Shown: positions 1 through 6,490, numbered from the stretch's first letter. The stretch is 8,727 nt of DNA from an uncultured Campylobacter sp. (GCF_938045405.1 NZ_CALIMW010000257.1:1-8727), one strand, 5' to 3'. The notes: generated by a model from the letters alone, not told the origin. Translations and numbers: made by a program.

Positions 1-4
1 AATA

Positions 5-748
5 ATGGAAAATTATAATAAACAAAAAGCCAGAGATTACGACAAAGATCCGATAATAGTAAAAAATTATGAGAGGCTGCTAATATCTACAATTACATTT
101 TTATACGCGCCTATGATTTTAGGTGGATATATCCTAAGTATATGGGATTTAATTTTTTCAAAACACCATATATCGATGATGGAAATAGGCTCTAGCGTTA
201 TATTTGGAATTTTTATAGCGATAGTATTGAGACTTATTTATAACAGCTGTGTAAGCAATAATAATTGCAAAATCTACTTTATGAATAATTCTATAGATTT
301 CTATAACAACGGCGAGCTTGAGAGAAGGACCAACAATCTTCATTTAAATGATGTGATAGGCAGACCATTTTGGGGATATTGCAACGATGATAAAATTCGC
401 CGCTTCATTTATAATATTATTATAATTTTTTCTATTGCAGCACTATCGTTTTTATCATCGCAAATTTTATTATTCTTTATTTTTTCAATACTTTCTGCAA
501 TCTTTTTGAAAATATTTTTTCACTTTTTAATTGTAGGCAATTTTAAGAATTTTTCATTCTTTTCTGCAATCGTAGTAGATTATCCGTACTATGAGCAGGA
601 AAATACTTATTATTTAAGCTCTATTTTATCGGCAAAAAATTATTTAGTTTGCGTATATGATGCGGAAAGGCTAAACGAGATAAAAGAATGGTTTTTAATT
701 AGAAAACATATCGATATTGATAAAATAGAAAAATATTATCTTAGCTAA
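5..748 (+). CDS. Multi-pass membrane protein of unknown function, paralogue A
   Basis: I do not recognise this 247-residue protein. Hydrophobic segments lie at about residues 25-51, 58-80 and 134-178; the last is long enough for two helices. A polar stretch (about 85-130) and a polar tail (180-247) flank them, with no signal peptide. The N-terminus carries RDYDKDPIIVKNY (10-22) and the C-terminus EIKEWF followed by HIDID; both recur in the next gene, so the two are paralogues. The start at base 5 fits because the next gene begins the same distance before this motif, but the ribosome site lies outside the window and a longer N-terminus cannot be excluded. Base composition is very AT-rich compared with the genes from 1510 onward, which suggests transfer. 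The alternation of beta-like polar stretches and helices could be a membrane-anchored PH-like domain; that is a guess. An immunity-type protein is another possibility. Confidence 0.75.
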   Translation: MENYNKQKARDYDKDPIIVKNYERLLISTITFLYAPMILGGYILSIWDLIFSKHHISMMEIGSSVIFGIFIAIVLRLIYNSCVSNNNCKIYFMNNSIDFYNNGELERRTNNLHLNDVIGRPFWGYCNDDKIRRFIYNIIIIFSIAALSFLSSQILLFFIFSILSAIFLKIFFHFLIVGNFKNFSFFSAIVVDYPYYEQENTYYLSSILSAKNYLVCVYDAERLNEIKEWFLIRKHIDIDKIEKYYLS

Positions 749-759
749 AGCGGGCGGTT

Positions 760-1473
760 ATGGATACAAGAAACAAAGAGGTTGAGTTTAGAGATTACGA
801 CAAAGAGCCGATAATAATAAAAGACTATGCTTTTTACGACTATATGAAATACTCCACGATTGCTACGCTTATAGGATGCTTATTTTTCATCTCGGTCGTT
901 ACCGTAGTAAACCCCATTGAGCCCAAAAATTTTAGATTACTTCCTTTCGCTTTGGTAATATTTTTTATCAGGCGAAAGCAACAAAAGGGCGTCTATTTCG
1001 TATTTAACGATTCGGATATCAAATATTACAAAGAAGATAAAGCTTATAAATCTTTGAAGCTTGAACAAATCGGCGCCGTTGCGGTCAGTTTTGATCCGCG
1101 CTGGGACCGGCAGCAGAGGATAAGCATACCTGAAATGCTATTTTTGTCGCTTTGGCCTTTGGGCGCATACGTTATGCGCGGAATGCATGCGATGATCGCG
1201 CTAATTTCGATGATAGCAATTAGCCTATTCGGAGCGGGTATATTGATGCATCTTAAAAATGGCAGTTTCAGATGCTTAGGCGTCTATGACCGACTTGTGA
1301 TATACGGCGAAACGGGCGATCTTAGAATTATAAATGTTTTGATTTATAGCGAAAAAGAGTATCTGGAATTAAAAGAGTATTTTATGCGCAAAACGCATAT
1401 AGATTTAGATACCGTCCCTCGCACCTTGTCGGTATTTAGCAAAAAGGTAAAATTTAGAAAATTTAAATTCTAG
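760..1473 (+). CDS. Multi-pass membrane protein of unknown function, paralogue B
   Basis: This 237-residue protein is the tandem partner of the gene ending 11 bases upstream, so the two are probably co-transcribed. Function is not recognised. It shares the N-terminal motif RDYDKEPIIIKDY (11-23) and the C-terminal pattern E-L-K-E-Y-F-x4-HIDLD (about 203-217), with weak similarity between. Hydrophobic segments are at about 31-51, 57-70, 125-140 and 143-165. Between the helix pairs is a polar block (75-120) with a YFVFNDSDIKYY stretch aligning to YFMNNSIDFY in paralogue A. The C-terminus is basic and ends KFRKFKF. No good Shine-Dalgarno precedes the ATG (the gap reads AGCGGGCGGTT), so translation may be coupled to the upstream gene. 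Composition is mixed: 1081-1140 has 35 of 60 G+C, far above paralogue A, so the two copies have had different histories or ages in this genome. Confidence 0.8.
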   Translation: MDTRNKEVEFRDYDKEPIIIKDYAFYDYMKYSTIATLIGCLFFISVVTVVNPIEPKNFRLLPFALVIFFIRRKQQKGVYFVFNDSDIKYYKEDKAYKSLKLEQIGAVAVSFDPRWDRQQRISIPEMLFLSLWPLGAYVMRGMHAMIALISMIAISLFGAGILMHLKNGSFRCLGVYDRLVIYGETGDLRIINVLIYSEKEYLELKEYFMRKTHIDLDTVPRTLSVFSKKVKFRKFKF

Positions 1474-1509
1474 CGCTCCGCTTGAAATTTTGCCTTTAAA
1501 ATTTACGCT

Positions 1510-1902
1510 CTAATCATTGCCGCTTTCATATACGCCGAGCTCTACGAGATTGCCGTCAGGATCGCGCAGATAGATACTTTGCATAGCGCCGCGCGCGCCC
1601 GTGCGAGGCACGACGCCAAGCTCTATTTGCGCCCCTTTGCTTTCAAGCTCCGTTTTGAGCTGCTGCGCGCTTTGATCTTCGCAGATGAGGCAAAAGTCCG
1701 CCGAGCCTGCGCTAGGACGTGCTGCAAACGGCGCAAACTCGCCCGCGCGGGTGTGGATATTGATCTTTGAGGAGCCGAAACGCAGGCTGTGTTTGCCGCC
1801 CTCGCAAACATGCTCTAAGCCCAAAATCCCTTCGTAAAATTCCACGCATTTTTGCAGATCCTCCGTAACTAGCACGAAGTGATCGATCTCTGTGATTTTC
1901 AT
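1510..1902 (-). CDS. VOC-superfamily (glyoxalase/bleomycin-resistance fold) protein
   Basis: This 130-residue protein has the two beta-alpha-beta-beta-beta modules of the vicinal-oxygen-chelate fold. Module one runs from IDHFVLVTEDL (6-16) to INIH (47-50); module two from ADFCLICED (68-76) to IYLRDPDGNLVELGVY (110-125). Likely metal ligands are His8, His50 and Glu121, the usual positions in this family. The PRTGARGAMQSIYLRDPDGN stretch resembles the small STM3117-like VOC proteins of enterobacteria, whose substrate is not settled, so no reaction is assigned. The reading frame is open up to base 2016, but ATG at 1902 is chosen because AAGGA lies 7 bases ahead of it and the fold begins at once with MKITEIDH. 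It lies downstream of pgi on the same strand after a 234-base gap holding a terminator-like hairpin, so it is probably its own unit. It converges on paralogue B with a 36-base gap. Confidence 0.88.
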   Translation of the reverse strand: MKITEIDHFVLVTEDLQKCVEFYEGILGLEHVCEGGKHSLRFGSSKINIHTRAGEFAPFAARPSAGSADFCLICEDQSAQQLKTELESKGAQIELGVVPRTGARGAMQSIYLRDPDGNLVELGVYESGND

Positions 1903-2136
1903 TTCATATCCTTGCGCGCTCGCAAGTCGCAAAATTTTTACGCCTCGCGGTGTAATTTTGGAATTCTGCCGTGAAATTTCGCGACAAAATTCCAAATGTT
2001 CGTAGCGAGAAATCAAAATTTCGCGGCGTAAATTTTAAAATTCTAAAATTTTGCCCAAGCAAAATAGGGTGCGAGTAGAGCCTGGCTTTAGTAAAATTTA
2101 GACCGACGAAATTCCGTCTAGCTAGCGCCGCAAATT
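1903..2136. other. Intergenic region between pgi and the VOC gene, rich in inverted repeats
   Basis: This 234-base gap holds no credible gene; open frames across it lack family features. It contains a perfect 7-base stem with a CCAA loop (2048-2065), a 13-base AT palindrome (2030-2042), two copies of AAATTTCGCG (1974-1983, 2016-2025), an inverted repeat TTTGGAATT/AATTCCAAA (1957-1965 and 1988-1996), and a wider, bulged inverted pair (about 1931-1944 with 2025-2036). A weak hairpin TAGAC...GTCTA lies at 2099-2120, just after the pgi stop. Read on the minus strand, it is the pgi 3' region followed by the leader of the VOC gene. Confidence 0.6.
2044..2065 (-). terminator. Candidate intrinsic terminator downstream of pgi
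   Basis: Read on the minus strand, ATTTTGC-TTGG-GCAAAAT forms a perfect 7-base-pair stem with a 4-base loop and continues directly into TTTAG, giving a short U-run. It sits about 70 bases after the pgi stop codon. The stem has only two G-C pairs, so efficiency is doubtful. Confidence 0.4.
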
Positions 2137-3399
2137 CTAATCTCGCGATTTCAAAACTAGCGATTTTAAAATTCTCTTGCCTACCTCGACGCCCGGCTGA
2201 TCGTAAGTGCTGACGCCCAGTATCGCTCCGGTGGCGCTGGTTAGCAGCTCGAAGTAGTAAAATAGCTCGCCCACGCTCTGTTCGCAAAGCTGCGGAACCT
2301 CAATAAGATCGACGCTGATACCCTCATTTAGCACGGCTTGCAGCGTAGCATCGCACTGAAGATTTAGCACCTCATCCAGTCGCATGCCGTTTACGAAGTC
2401 ACAGCCCTCAAGACCTTGCAGACTGATACCGGGCACCGCGTCCGTAATGCCGTTGTCCGTGAGCTTTAAGAAAGTCACGGTCTTATCCTTTACGCCGTCC
2501 ATTATGAGCTGAAGGAAGCTGTGCTGATCGCGCGAGCCTACAAGCCCTACAGGAGTAAGTCCCTCGCGGCTAAAGCCGATCTTTTTACCTAGGCTTTCCG
2601 CCCAGAGCTGCACATACCACTCACCCAATGCGCGCAGCGCGTCGCCATAGCTAAAAAGGATGTTGATTTTCGCACTTTTGTGCGTGGCGTAGTGATGGGC
2701 TTTTCGTAGAATTTTATTCTCCGCGATTTTAGCGGGATCGCCTGCTAAAATTTCATCCAGATACCGCTCTTTTGCGGCGGCAGCCCCGCGCAACATCGCG
2801 CTTGCATCAAGGCCTAGCCCAACTGCGGGCACTAGCCCTACCGCACTTAACACGCTAAAACGGCCGCCTACGTTAGCGGGCATATTTATCACGCAGGCAC
2901 CGTGCTCACGCGCGAAGATATCAAGCGGCGAGCCCGCATCGGTGATAAAGATGAAATTTTTTGCTAGCGTCTTTAAATCTGAAATTCCGAAACGCTGCAA
3001 AACGACTTTAAAAAGCGAGATCGTCTCGATCGTACCGCCCGATTTGGAGGATATTATGAAGATCGTGCGAGCAAAATTTAACCCTTCAAGCGCGCGGTTT
3101 ACACTGTGTCCGTCGAGATTATCCAAAATTTTAAAGCGTAAATTCTTTCTTACGCGCGGACGCAGCATCTCATAAAGCGCCCGCACGCCCACGCTGGAGC
3201 CGCCGATGCCTATAAGCACGATCTCGTCGTAGCTTCGCGCGCTAAAAAATTCCTGCGCCCGCGCTATTTCGTCTGCGCCTTGCTGCGGCAGGCGGTAGTA
3301 GCCTATCTCGCCGCTTTCGTATTCGGCGCGGATCTTTGCTGCTACCTCTTCTAGCGCGCCGTCTTTTGCCGGCTGGAAAAACAGCTCATTTTTTACCAT
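2137..3399 (-). CDS. pgi: Glucose-6-phosphate isomerase
   Basis: The enzyme interconverts glucose-6-phosphate and fructose-6-phosphate in the cytoplasm. At 420 residues it is the short form seen in Campylobacter and many Firmicutes rather than the roughly 550-residue enterobacterial form. Visible landmarks: sugar-phosphate-binding GIGGSS (64-69) and SKSGGTIET (118-126), family signature GGRFSVLSAVG (178-188, Arg180), catalytic Glu268 in AESLGKK, His293 in DQHSFLQ, and second signature YDQPGVEVGK (399-408, Lys408). All expected active-site residues are present. The ATG at 3399 lies inside the end of galU, overlapping it by 14 bases, so the two are co-transcribed and probably translationally coupled; no strong ribosome site is seen. 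C. jejuni lacks phosphofructokinase, and if this organism does too the enzyme would run mainly in the gluconeogenic direction, supplying glucose-6-phosphate for sugar nucleotides through the neighbouring galU. Confidence 0.97.
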   Translation of the reverse strand: MVKNELFFQPAKDGALEEVAAKIRAEYESGEIGYYRLPQQGADEIARAQEFFSARSYDEIVLIGIGGSSVGVRALYEMLRPRVRKNLRFKILDNLDGHSVNRALEGLNFARTIFIISSKSGGTIETISLFKVVLQRFGISDLKTLAKNFIFITDAGSPLDIFAREHGACVINMPANVGGRFSVLSAVGLVPAVGLGLDASAMLRGAAAAKERYLDEILAGDPAKIAENKILRKAHHYATHKSAKINILFSYGDALRALGEWYVQLWAESLGKKIGFSREGLTPVGLVGSRDQHSFLQLIMDGVKDKTVTFLKLTDNGITDAVPGISLQGLEGCDFVNGMRLDEVLNLQCDATLQAVLNEGISVDLIEVPQLCEQSVGELFYYFELLTSATGAILGVSTYDQPGVEVGKRILKSLVLKSRD

Positions 3400-4222
3400 C
3401 GCCGAATTCTCGCTCGTAGAAATATTTGATCGCCTCCACGTAGCCTTTTACCGAGCCGCAGTCGAAGCGAGTGCCTTTAAATTTATACGCGATCACCACG
3501 CCGTTTTGAGCCTGCTTCAAAAGCGCGTCGGTGATCTGCACCTCGCCGTTTTTACCGGGCGCCGTCTGCTCGATGAGATCGAAAATATTGGGCGTTAGGA
3601 TGTAGCGCCCGATGATGGCTAAGCTTGACGGAGCCTCGCTAGGTTCAGGTTTTTCGATCATATCCGAGACCATTATCAGATCGTCGCTGATGCTCTTGCC
3701 CGCGATGATGCCGTATTTGTTTACGTCCTGCGGCGGCACCTCCATCACTGCAACGACGCTGCAGCGGTATTTTTCGTAAATTTTAACCATCTGCGCAAGC
3801 ACGCCCTCGCCGTTTTCGTTCACGCACAGATCGTCTGCGAGCACCACGCCGAAAGGCTCGTCGCGGATTAAAATTTTACCCGTATAAATCGCGTTGCCGA
3901 GCCCCTTCATCTGCTCTTGGCGCGTGAAAGAGAAGGTGCAGCGCTTCATAAGCGCCCTGATCTCGTCGAGCAGATATTCTTTGCTGCTGCCTGAAATTTG
4001 ATCCTCCAGCTCGTAGCTGCGGTCAAAATAATCCTCCAGAGCGCGCTTGCCGCGACCCGTGACGAACGCCATATTGTCCATGCCCGCCTCCAGCGCCTCG
4101 TCCACGCCGTAGTGAATGAGCGGCTTGGTAAGGATCGGAAGCATCTCTTTTGGTAGCGATTTGGTCGCGGGCAAAAAGCGTGTGCCGTAGCCCGCCGCGG
4201 GAAATAAACAAGTCTGGATCAT
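3386..4222 (-). CDS. galU: UTP--glucose-1-phosphate uridylyltransferase
   Basis: GalU makes UDP-glucose from UTP and glucose-1-phosphate, a precursor for lipooligosaccharide and other surface glycans. The 278-residue length is normal for the family. Landmarks: nucleotide-binding PAAGYGTRFLPATKSLPKEMLPI (8-30), substrate stretch KPLIHYGVDEALEAG (33-47), TGRGKRALEDYFD (55-67), GLGNAI (107-112), metal-site VVLADDL (126-132), EKPEP, GRYIL and GEVQITDAL near the C-terminus. Asn110 stands where many GalU proteins have His (GLGHA). The reading frame is open to 4351, but ATG at 4222 is the start: AAAGGAG lies just upstream, the protein begins at the canonical MIQTCLFPAAGYG, and the longer form would run through the promoter and into the divergent yigZ gene. 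It is first in a two-gene unit with pgi. Confidence 0.97.
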   Translation of the reverse strand: MIQTCLFPAAGYGTRFLPATKSLPKEMLPILTKPLIHYGVDEALEAGMDNMAFVTGRGKRALEDYFDRSYELEDQISGSSKEYLLDEIRALMKRCTFSFTRQEQMKGLGNAIYTGKILIRDEPFGVVLADDLCVNENGEGVLAQMVKIYEKYRCSVVAVMEVPPQDVNKYGIIAGKSISDDLIMVSDMIEKPEPSEAPSSLAIIGRYILTPNIFDLIEQTAPGKNGEVQITDALLKQAQNGVVIAYKFKGTRFDCGSVKGYVEAIKYFYEREFGDGKK

Positions 4223-4231
4223 GAAGCTCCT

Positions 4232-4260
4232 TTGATCTTTTTTTGAACTTTTATTATAAT
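4232..4260 (+). promoter_or_regulatory. Candidate sigma-70 promoter of yigZ
   Basis: TTGATC (4232-4237) and a perfect TATAAT (4255-4260) are separated by exactly 17 bases, about 33 bases before the yigZ start codon. The -10 box overlaps that of galU on the other strand, so the polymerase cannot occupy both at once. Confidence 0.6.
4253..4258 (-). promoter_or_regulatory. Candidate -10 box of the galU-pgi promoter
   Basis: The minus strand reads TTTTTTGCATTATAAT, a consensus TATAAT after a T-rich stretch. T-rich upstream DNA without a clear -35 is typical of sigma-70 promoters in Campylobacter. It would give a leader of roughly 25 bases before the galU start and overlaps the -10 box of the opposing yigZ promoter. 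Confidence 0.55.
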
Positions 4261-4292
4261 GCAAAAAAGATAAAATTCCGCAAAGGAAAGCC

Positions 4293-4901
4293 TTGAAAAC
4301 GATTGAAAAAGAGATCAGCGCCGCGCAGGAGATTAAAAAATCAAGCTTCATCGCCTATCTAGCGCCGCTAGCGAGCTTCGAGGCGCTGCGTGCGCAGTTG
4401 CGGCAGCAGCATCCCAAGGCGCGCCATATCGTCTGGGCGTATCGCGCGCTGAACGAGCCCGGGCAGATCGTAGAAAACTCAAGCGACGACGGCGAGCCCA
4501 AATCGACCGCGGGTGCGCCGTGTCTAAACGCGCTTCGCGGCGCCGAGTTAATTAACGCCGCGGTGCTCGTGGTGCGCTACTTCGGCGGCATCAAGCTAGG
4601 TACTGGTGGGCTGGTGCGCGCATACGCTAGTAGCGCAAATGCCGCGATAGACGCCGCTGCGGATGCCGCAGAGCTAGTGGAATTCGTGCTGCGTAAGAAG
4701 TGCATATTTTTCGTGCCGTTTGCGGCGGTGGCTAAATTTGAACATTTTTTAAAAAAATCGGGTTTTGTTTATGAGGCGAGCTTTGGTGCTGCGGGAGCGG
4801 AGTTTAGCGCAGAGCTTAGCGCGGAGGAATTTGAAAAATTTATGGGTTTTGCAGATGCTCTCGCGCCGGCCCTTAAAATGCTGCGCGAGCCGAAATTTTA
4901 A
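4293..4901 (+). CDS. yigZ: YigZ/IMPACT-family protein (UPF0029 plus DUF1949 domains)
   Basis: This 202-residue cytoplasmic protein belongs to the IMPACT/YigZ family. The N-terminal UPF0029 domain (about 1-120) carries the family signature almost in full: DDGEP (65-69), TAGAP (72-76), VRYFGG (94-99) and KLGTGGLVRAY (101-111). The C-terminal part (about 130-202) matches the smaller ferredoxin-like DUF1949 domain and is Ala/Glu-rich. The eukaryotic relative IMPACT regulates the kinase GCN2; the bacterial role is not settled, though ribosome or nucleic-acid binding has been suggested, so no reaction is assigned. It starts with TTG, supported by AAAGGAAAG 5-6 bases upstream and by the normal family N-terminus; no in-frame ATG lies near. 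It is divergent from galU. Its TAA stop sits inside a 14-base AT palindrome. High G+C and codon use match the chromosomal core. Confidence 0.93.
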   Translation: MKTIEKEISAAQEIKKSSFIAYLAPLASFEALRAQLRQQHPKARHIVWAYRALNEPGQIVENSSDDGEPKSTAGAPCLNALRGAELINAAVLVVRYFGGIKLGTGGLVRAYASSANAAIDAAADAAELVEFVLRKKCIFFVPFAAVAKFEHFLKKSGFVYEASFGAAGAEFSAELSAEEFEKFMGFADALAPALKMLREPKF

Positions 4902-4906
4902 AATTT
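4893..4906. repeat. AAATTTTAAAATTT palindrome spanning the yigZ stop codon
   Basis: A perfect 14-base self-complementary sequence that includes the yigZ stop codon (4899-4901). The same word recurs at 5041-5054, and 13-base versions lie at 2030-2042 and 8617-8629. Confidence 0.8.
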
Positions 4907-5119
4907 CAAAATTCTATAAAATTTAAAAGTTTGCCCCGGCTAAATTTGAAAGCATAAGCGGATTTTGCATTTTATCGCATTATCGCAATGGAATTTTAAA
5001 GCTAAAGTGAAATTTCATCGTGCGAAACATAAAATCCGATAAATTTTAAAATTTTAAGAATTTCAAAATTTCGTCGTAATTTAGCTTGCAAAATTTCGCG
5101 AAAATTCCGTCCGTAAATT
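4902..5119. other. Intergenic region between convergent yigZ and MFS genes
   Basis: This 218-base gap contains no credible gene. It holds a tandem 8-base duplication TTATCGCA (4972-4979, 4980-4987), an inverted pair CGGATTTT/AAAATCCG (4959-4966, 5031-5038), a TGAAATTTCA palindrome (5008-5017), the 14-base AT palindrome (5041-5054), and AAATTTCGCGAAAATTCC (5091-5108) with a TTTCGCGAAA core. No strong G-C hairpin with a U-run is seen, so termination of the two converging genes may depend on these AT-rich palindromes or on Rho. Confidence 0.55.
5041..5054. repeat. AAATTTTAAAATTT palindrome, second full copy
   Basis: A perfect 14-base palindrome identical to that at 4893-4906, here 66 bases beyond the MFS stop codon on the minus strand. 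Confidence 0.8.
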
Positions 5120-6328
5120 TCAAAATTTAACGTGCTTCATCTTAGCTTCACGCACAGGCAGGCTTAGCAGAGCTGCAATAGCCGCTAGCGTCATATCCAA
5201 ATACCACATATAATCATACGCGCCGTATGCCCGTACCGCAAGACCTCCGATATATGCGCCAAAAAATCCGCCGATTTGATGCGAAAGCATCGTAAATCCA
5301 AATAGGCTTGCTAAATATCGCGTTCCCAACAGCTTACCTACGGCAGCCGCAGTAGGTGGTACGGTCGCTAGCCAGGTAAATCCTAATCCCACGCTGAAGA
5401 TATAAAACGTAAGGCTATCTTTGGGCGAGAGCACATAAGCACCAATAAGAGCGATACGCAGGGCATATATGCAAAATAAAATGACTTTACAGCGCACTTT
5501 GGAAACACACCAGCCTACGAATAAGCTGCCTACGATGTTTGCGATGCCAATCAGTGCGAGCGAAAAGGACGCTACCTGCGCGCCATGCCCGCTTAGTGCT
5601 ACTTCACTAGGCAGATGCGTCACTAAAAACGCTACGTGAAAACCGCACGTAGCAAAGCTTAAATTTATCAAAATATAGCTTTTATCGCGCAGTGCTAAAC
5701 GCAGCACTTCGCCTAAGCTGCGCTTATCTTCTTCATGCAGGCTGGTTTGTTCGCCAAATAGAATTTTACCGCCTGCTAAAAGTCTTGCAAGCGGCAGAAT
5801 TAGCAAGCTAAGCCCTGCGAGCGTAAAAAATGCGCCGCCGTATCCCAAAGCAGGCGTTGCGATACAAAACCCAATCATCGGTGCAAATAAAAACTGCCCG
5901 AACGAGCCGCCTGCATTTAGCACTCCGCTAGCAACCGAGCGGATAGAAAATGGCAGGCGCTTTGCCATTAGGCTCATTAGAATTGGAAAACTACCCGCGC
6001 CAAGCCCCAGTGCAAGCCCAAAACCCATCGTTAATACAAGCGCGCTTTCGCTGCTAAATAACGGCACAAGAGCGCAACTAATCGCCAAAAGCACGCTGCC
6101 CCAAAATAGCACGACGTAGGCACCAAGCTTGTCTGCAAGTATCCCGCTAAGCGGTTGCGAAAAGCCCCATACCAGCTGCGTAGTTGCCATCGCAAAGCTT
6201 ACTTGTGCGATGGATAGGGAATTTGCTTGCATTATGGGCTGCACGAAAAGACCTAATGACATACGAATGCCCATCGTAATCATCAAAATCGCCGCGGCGC
6301 ATAGGATCATTACCCAAACTGATTTCAT
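5120..6328 (-). CDS. MFS transporter, monocarboxylate/YcxA-like group
   Basis: An inner-membrane transporter of the major facilitator superfamily, 402 residues with about twelve hydrophobic helices in two six-helix halves joined by a charged loop (about 185-215, containing HEEDKRS). The GIRMSLGLF stretch in helix 1 (20-28, Arg22) and the following QPIMQ resemble the oxalate/formate and monocarboxylate-type branch. A motif-A-like GILADKLGAYVVL lies between helices 2 and 3 (62-74). The substrate cannot be read from the sequence; an organic anion is a reasonable guess and drug export is the alternative. The ATG at 6328 has AAAGGA seven bases upstream and an extended -10 box further up. It is a single-gene unit, divergent from the HIT gene and convergent with yigZ. 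Composition is close to the core genes. Confidence 0.9.
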   Translation of the reverse strand: MKSVWVMILCAAAILMITMGIRMSLGLFVQPIMQANSLSIAQVSFAMATTQLVWGFSQPLSGILADKLGAYVVLFWGSVLLAISCALVPLFSSESALVLTMGFGLALGLGAGSFPILMSLMAKRLPFSIRSVASGVLNAGGSFGQFLFAPMIGFCIATPALGYGGAFFTLAGLSLLILPLARLLAGGKILFGEQTSLHEEDKRSLGEVLRLALRDKSYILINLSFATCGFHVAFLVTHLPSEVALSGHGAQVASFSLALIGIANIVGSLFVGWCVSKVRCKVILFCIYALRIALIGAYVLSPKDSLTFYIFSVGLGFTWLATVPPTAAAVGKLLGTRYLASLFGFTMLSHQIGGFFGAYIGGLAVRAYGAYDYMWYLDMTLAAIAALLSLPVREAKMKHVKF

Positions 6329-6351
6329 ATATATTCCTTTTAAAAAATAGA

Positions 6352-6360
6352 ATTATAGCA
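6352..6360 (-). promoter_or_regulatory. Candidate extended -10 promoter of the MFS gene
   Basis: The minus strand reads TGCTATAAT, an extended -10 element with a perfect TATAAT (6352-6357), about 24 bases before the MFS start codon. No convincing -35 is seen; its position falls on the left arm of the inverted repeat at 6372-6398. Confidence 0.6.
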
Positions 6361-6371
6361 TAAAAATCACG

Positions 6372-6398
6372 AATATATCGAGATTTTATAGATATATT
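6372..6398. promoter_or_regulatory. Inverted repeat between divergent MFS and HIT genes, possible operator
   Basis: AATATATC (6372-6379) and GATATATT (6391-6398) are perfect 8-base inverted arms separated by 11 bases, 19 bases centre to centre, close to two helical turns. They lie over the expected -35 zones of the MFS promoter and of a possible HIT promoter (TATATT at 6416-6421). Being AT-only in most positions, the match may be chance. Confidence 0.35.
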
Positions 6399-6415
6399 TA
6401 ATTAATGTATTTTAG

Positions 6416-6421
6416 TATATT
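6416..6421 (+). promoter_or_regulatory. Weak candidate -10 box for the HIT-sensor unit
   Basis: TATATT in an AT-rich stretch about 70 bases before the HIT start codon. Several alternative AT hexamers overlap it, so the exact position is uncertain. Confidence 0.3.
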
Positions 6422-6490
6422 ATTTATGTAAGAGGAATTTACCGAGCTTTAATGGGCTTTGCATTAAAATTCCATTTTCAAGGAGAAGCG

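Noticed and set aside
1903..2016. Longer VOC protein starting at 2016
   Set aside because: The extra 38 residues are outside the fold, come from inverted-repeat DNA and lack a ribosome site; ATG at 1902 has one.
1904..2287. 127-codon open frame on the minus strand across the pgi end
   Set aside because: It is a frame shadow of pgi that runs on into non-coding repeats; Arg-rich with no domain.
4223..4351. N-terminal extension of galU with a hydrophobic stretch
   Set aside because: It overlaps the divergent yigZ gene and both promoters; the canonical GalU start with a good ribosome site is at 4222.
2030..5054. AT palindromes as a CRISPR array or mobile-element ends
   Set aside because: Copies are not regularly spaced, have no unique spacers between repeated units, no target duplications and no transposase nearby.
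6452..6490. HIT protein start at 6452
   Set aside because: No ribosome site there, while AAGGAG precedes the ATG at 6491 and homologues begin with MIYED-like sequence.
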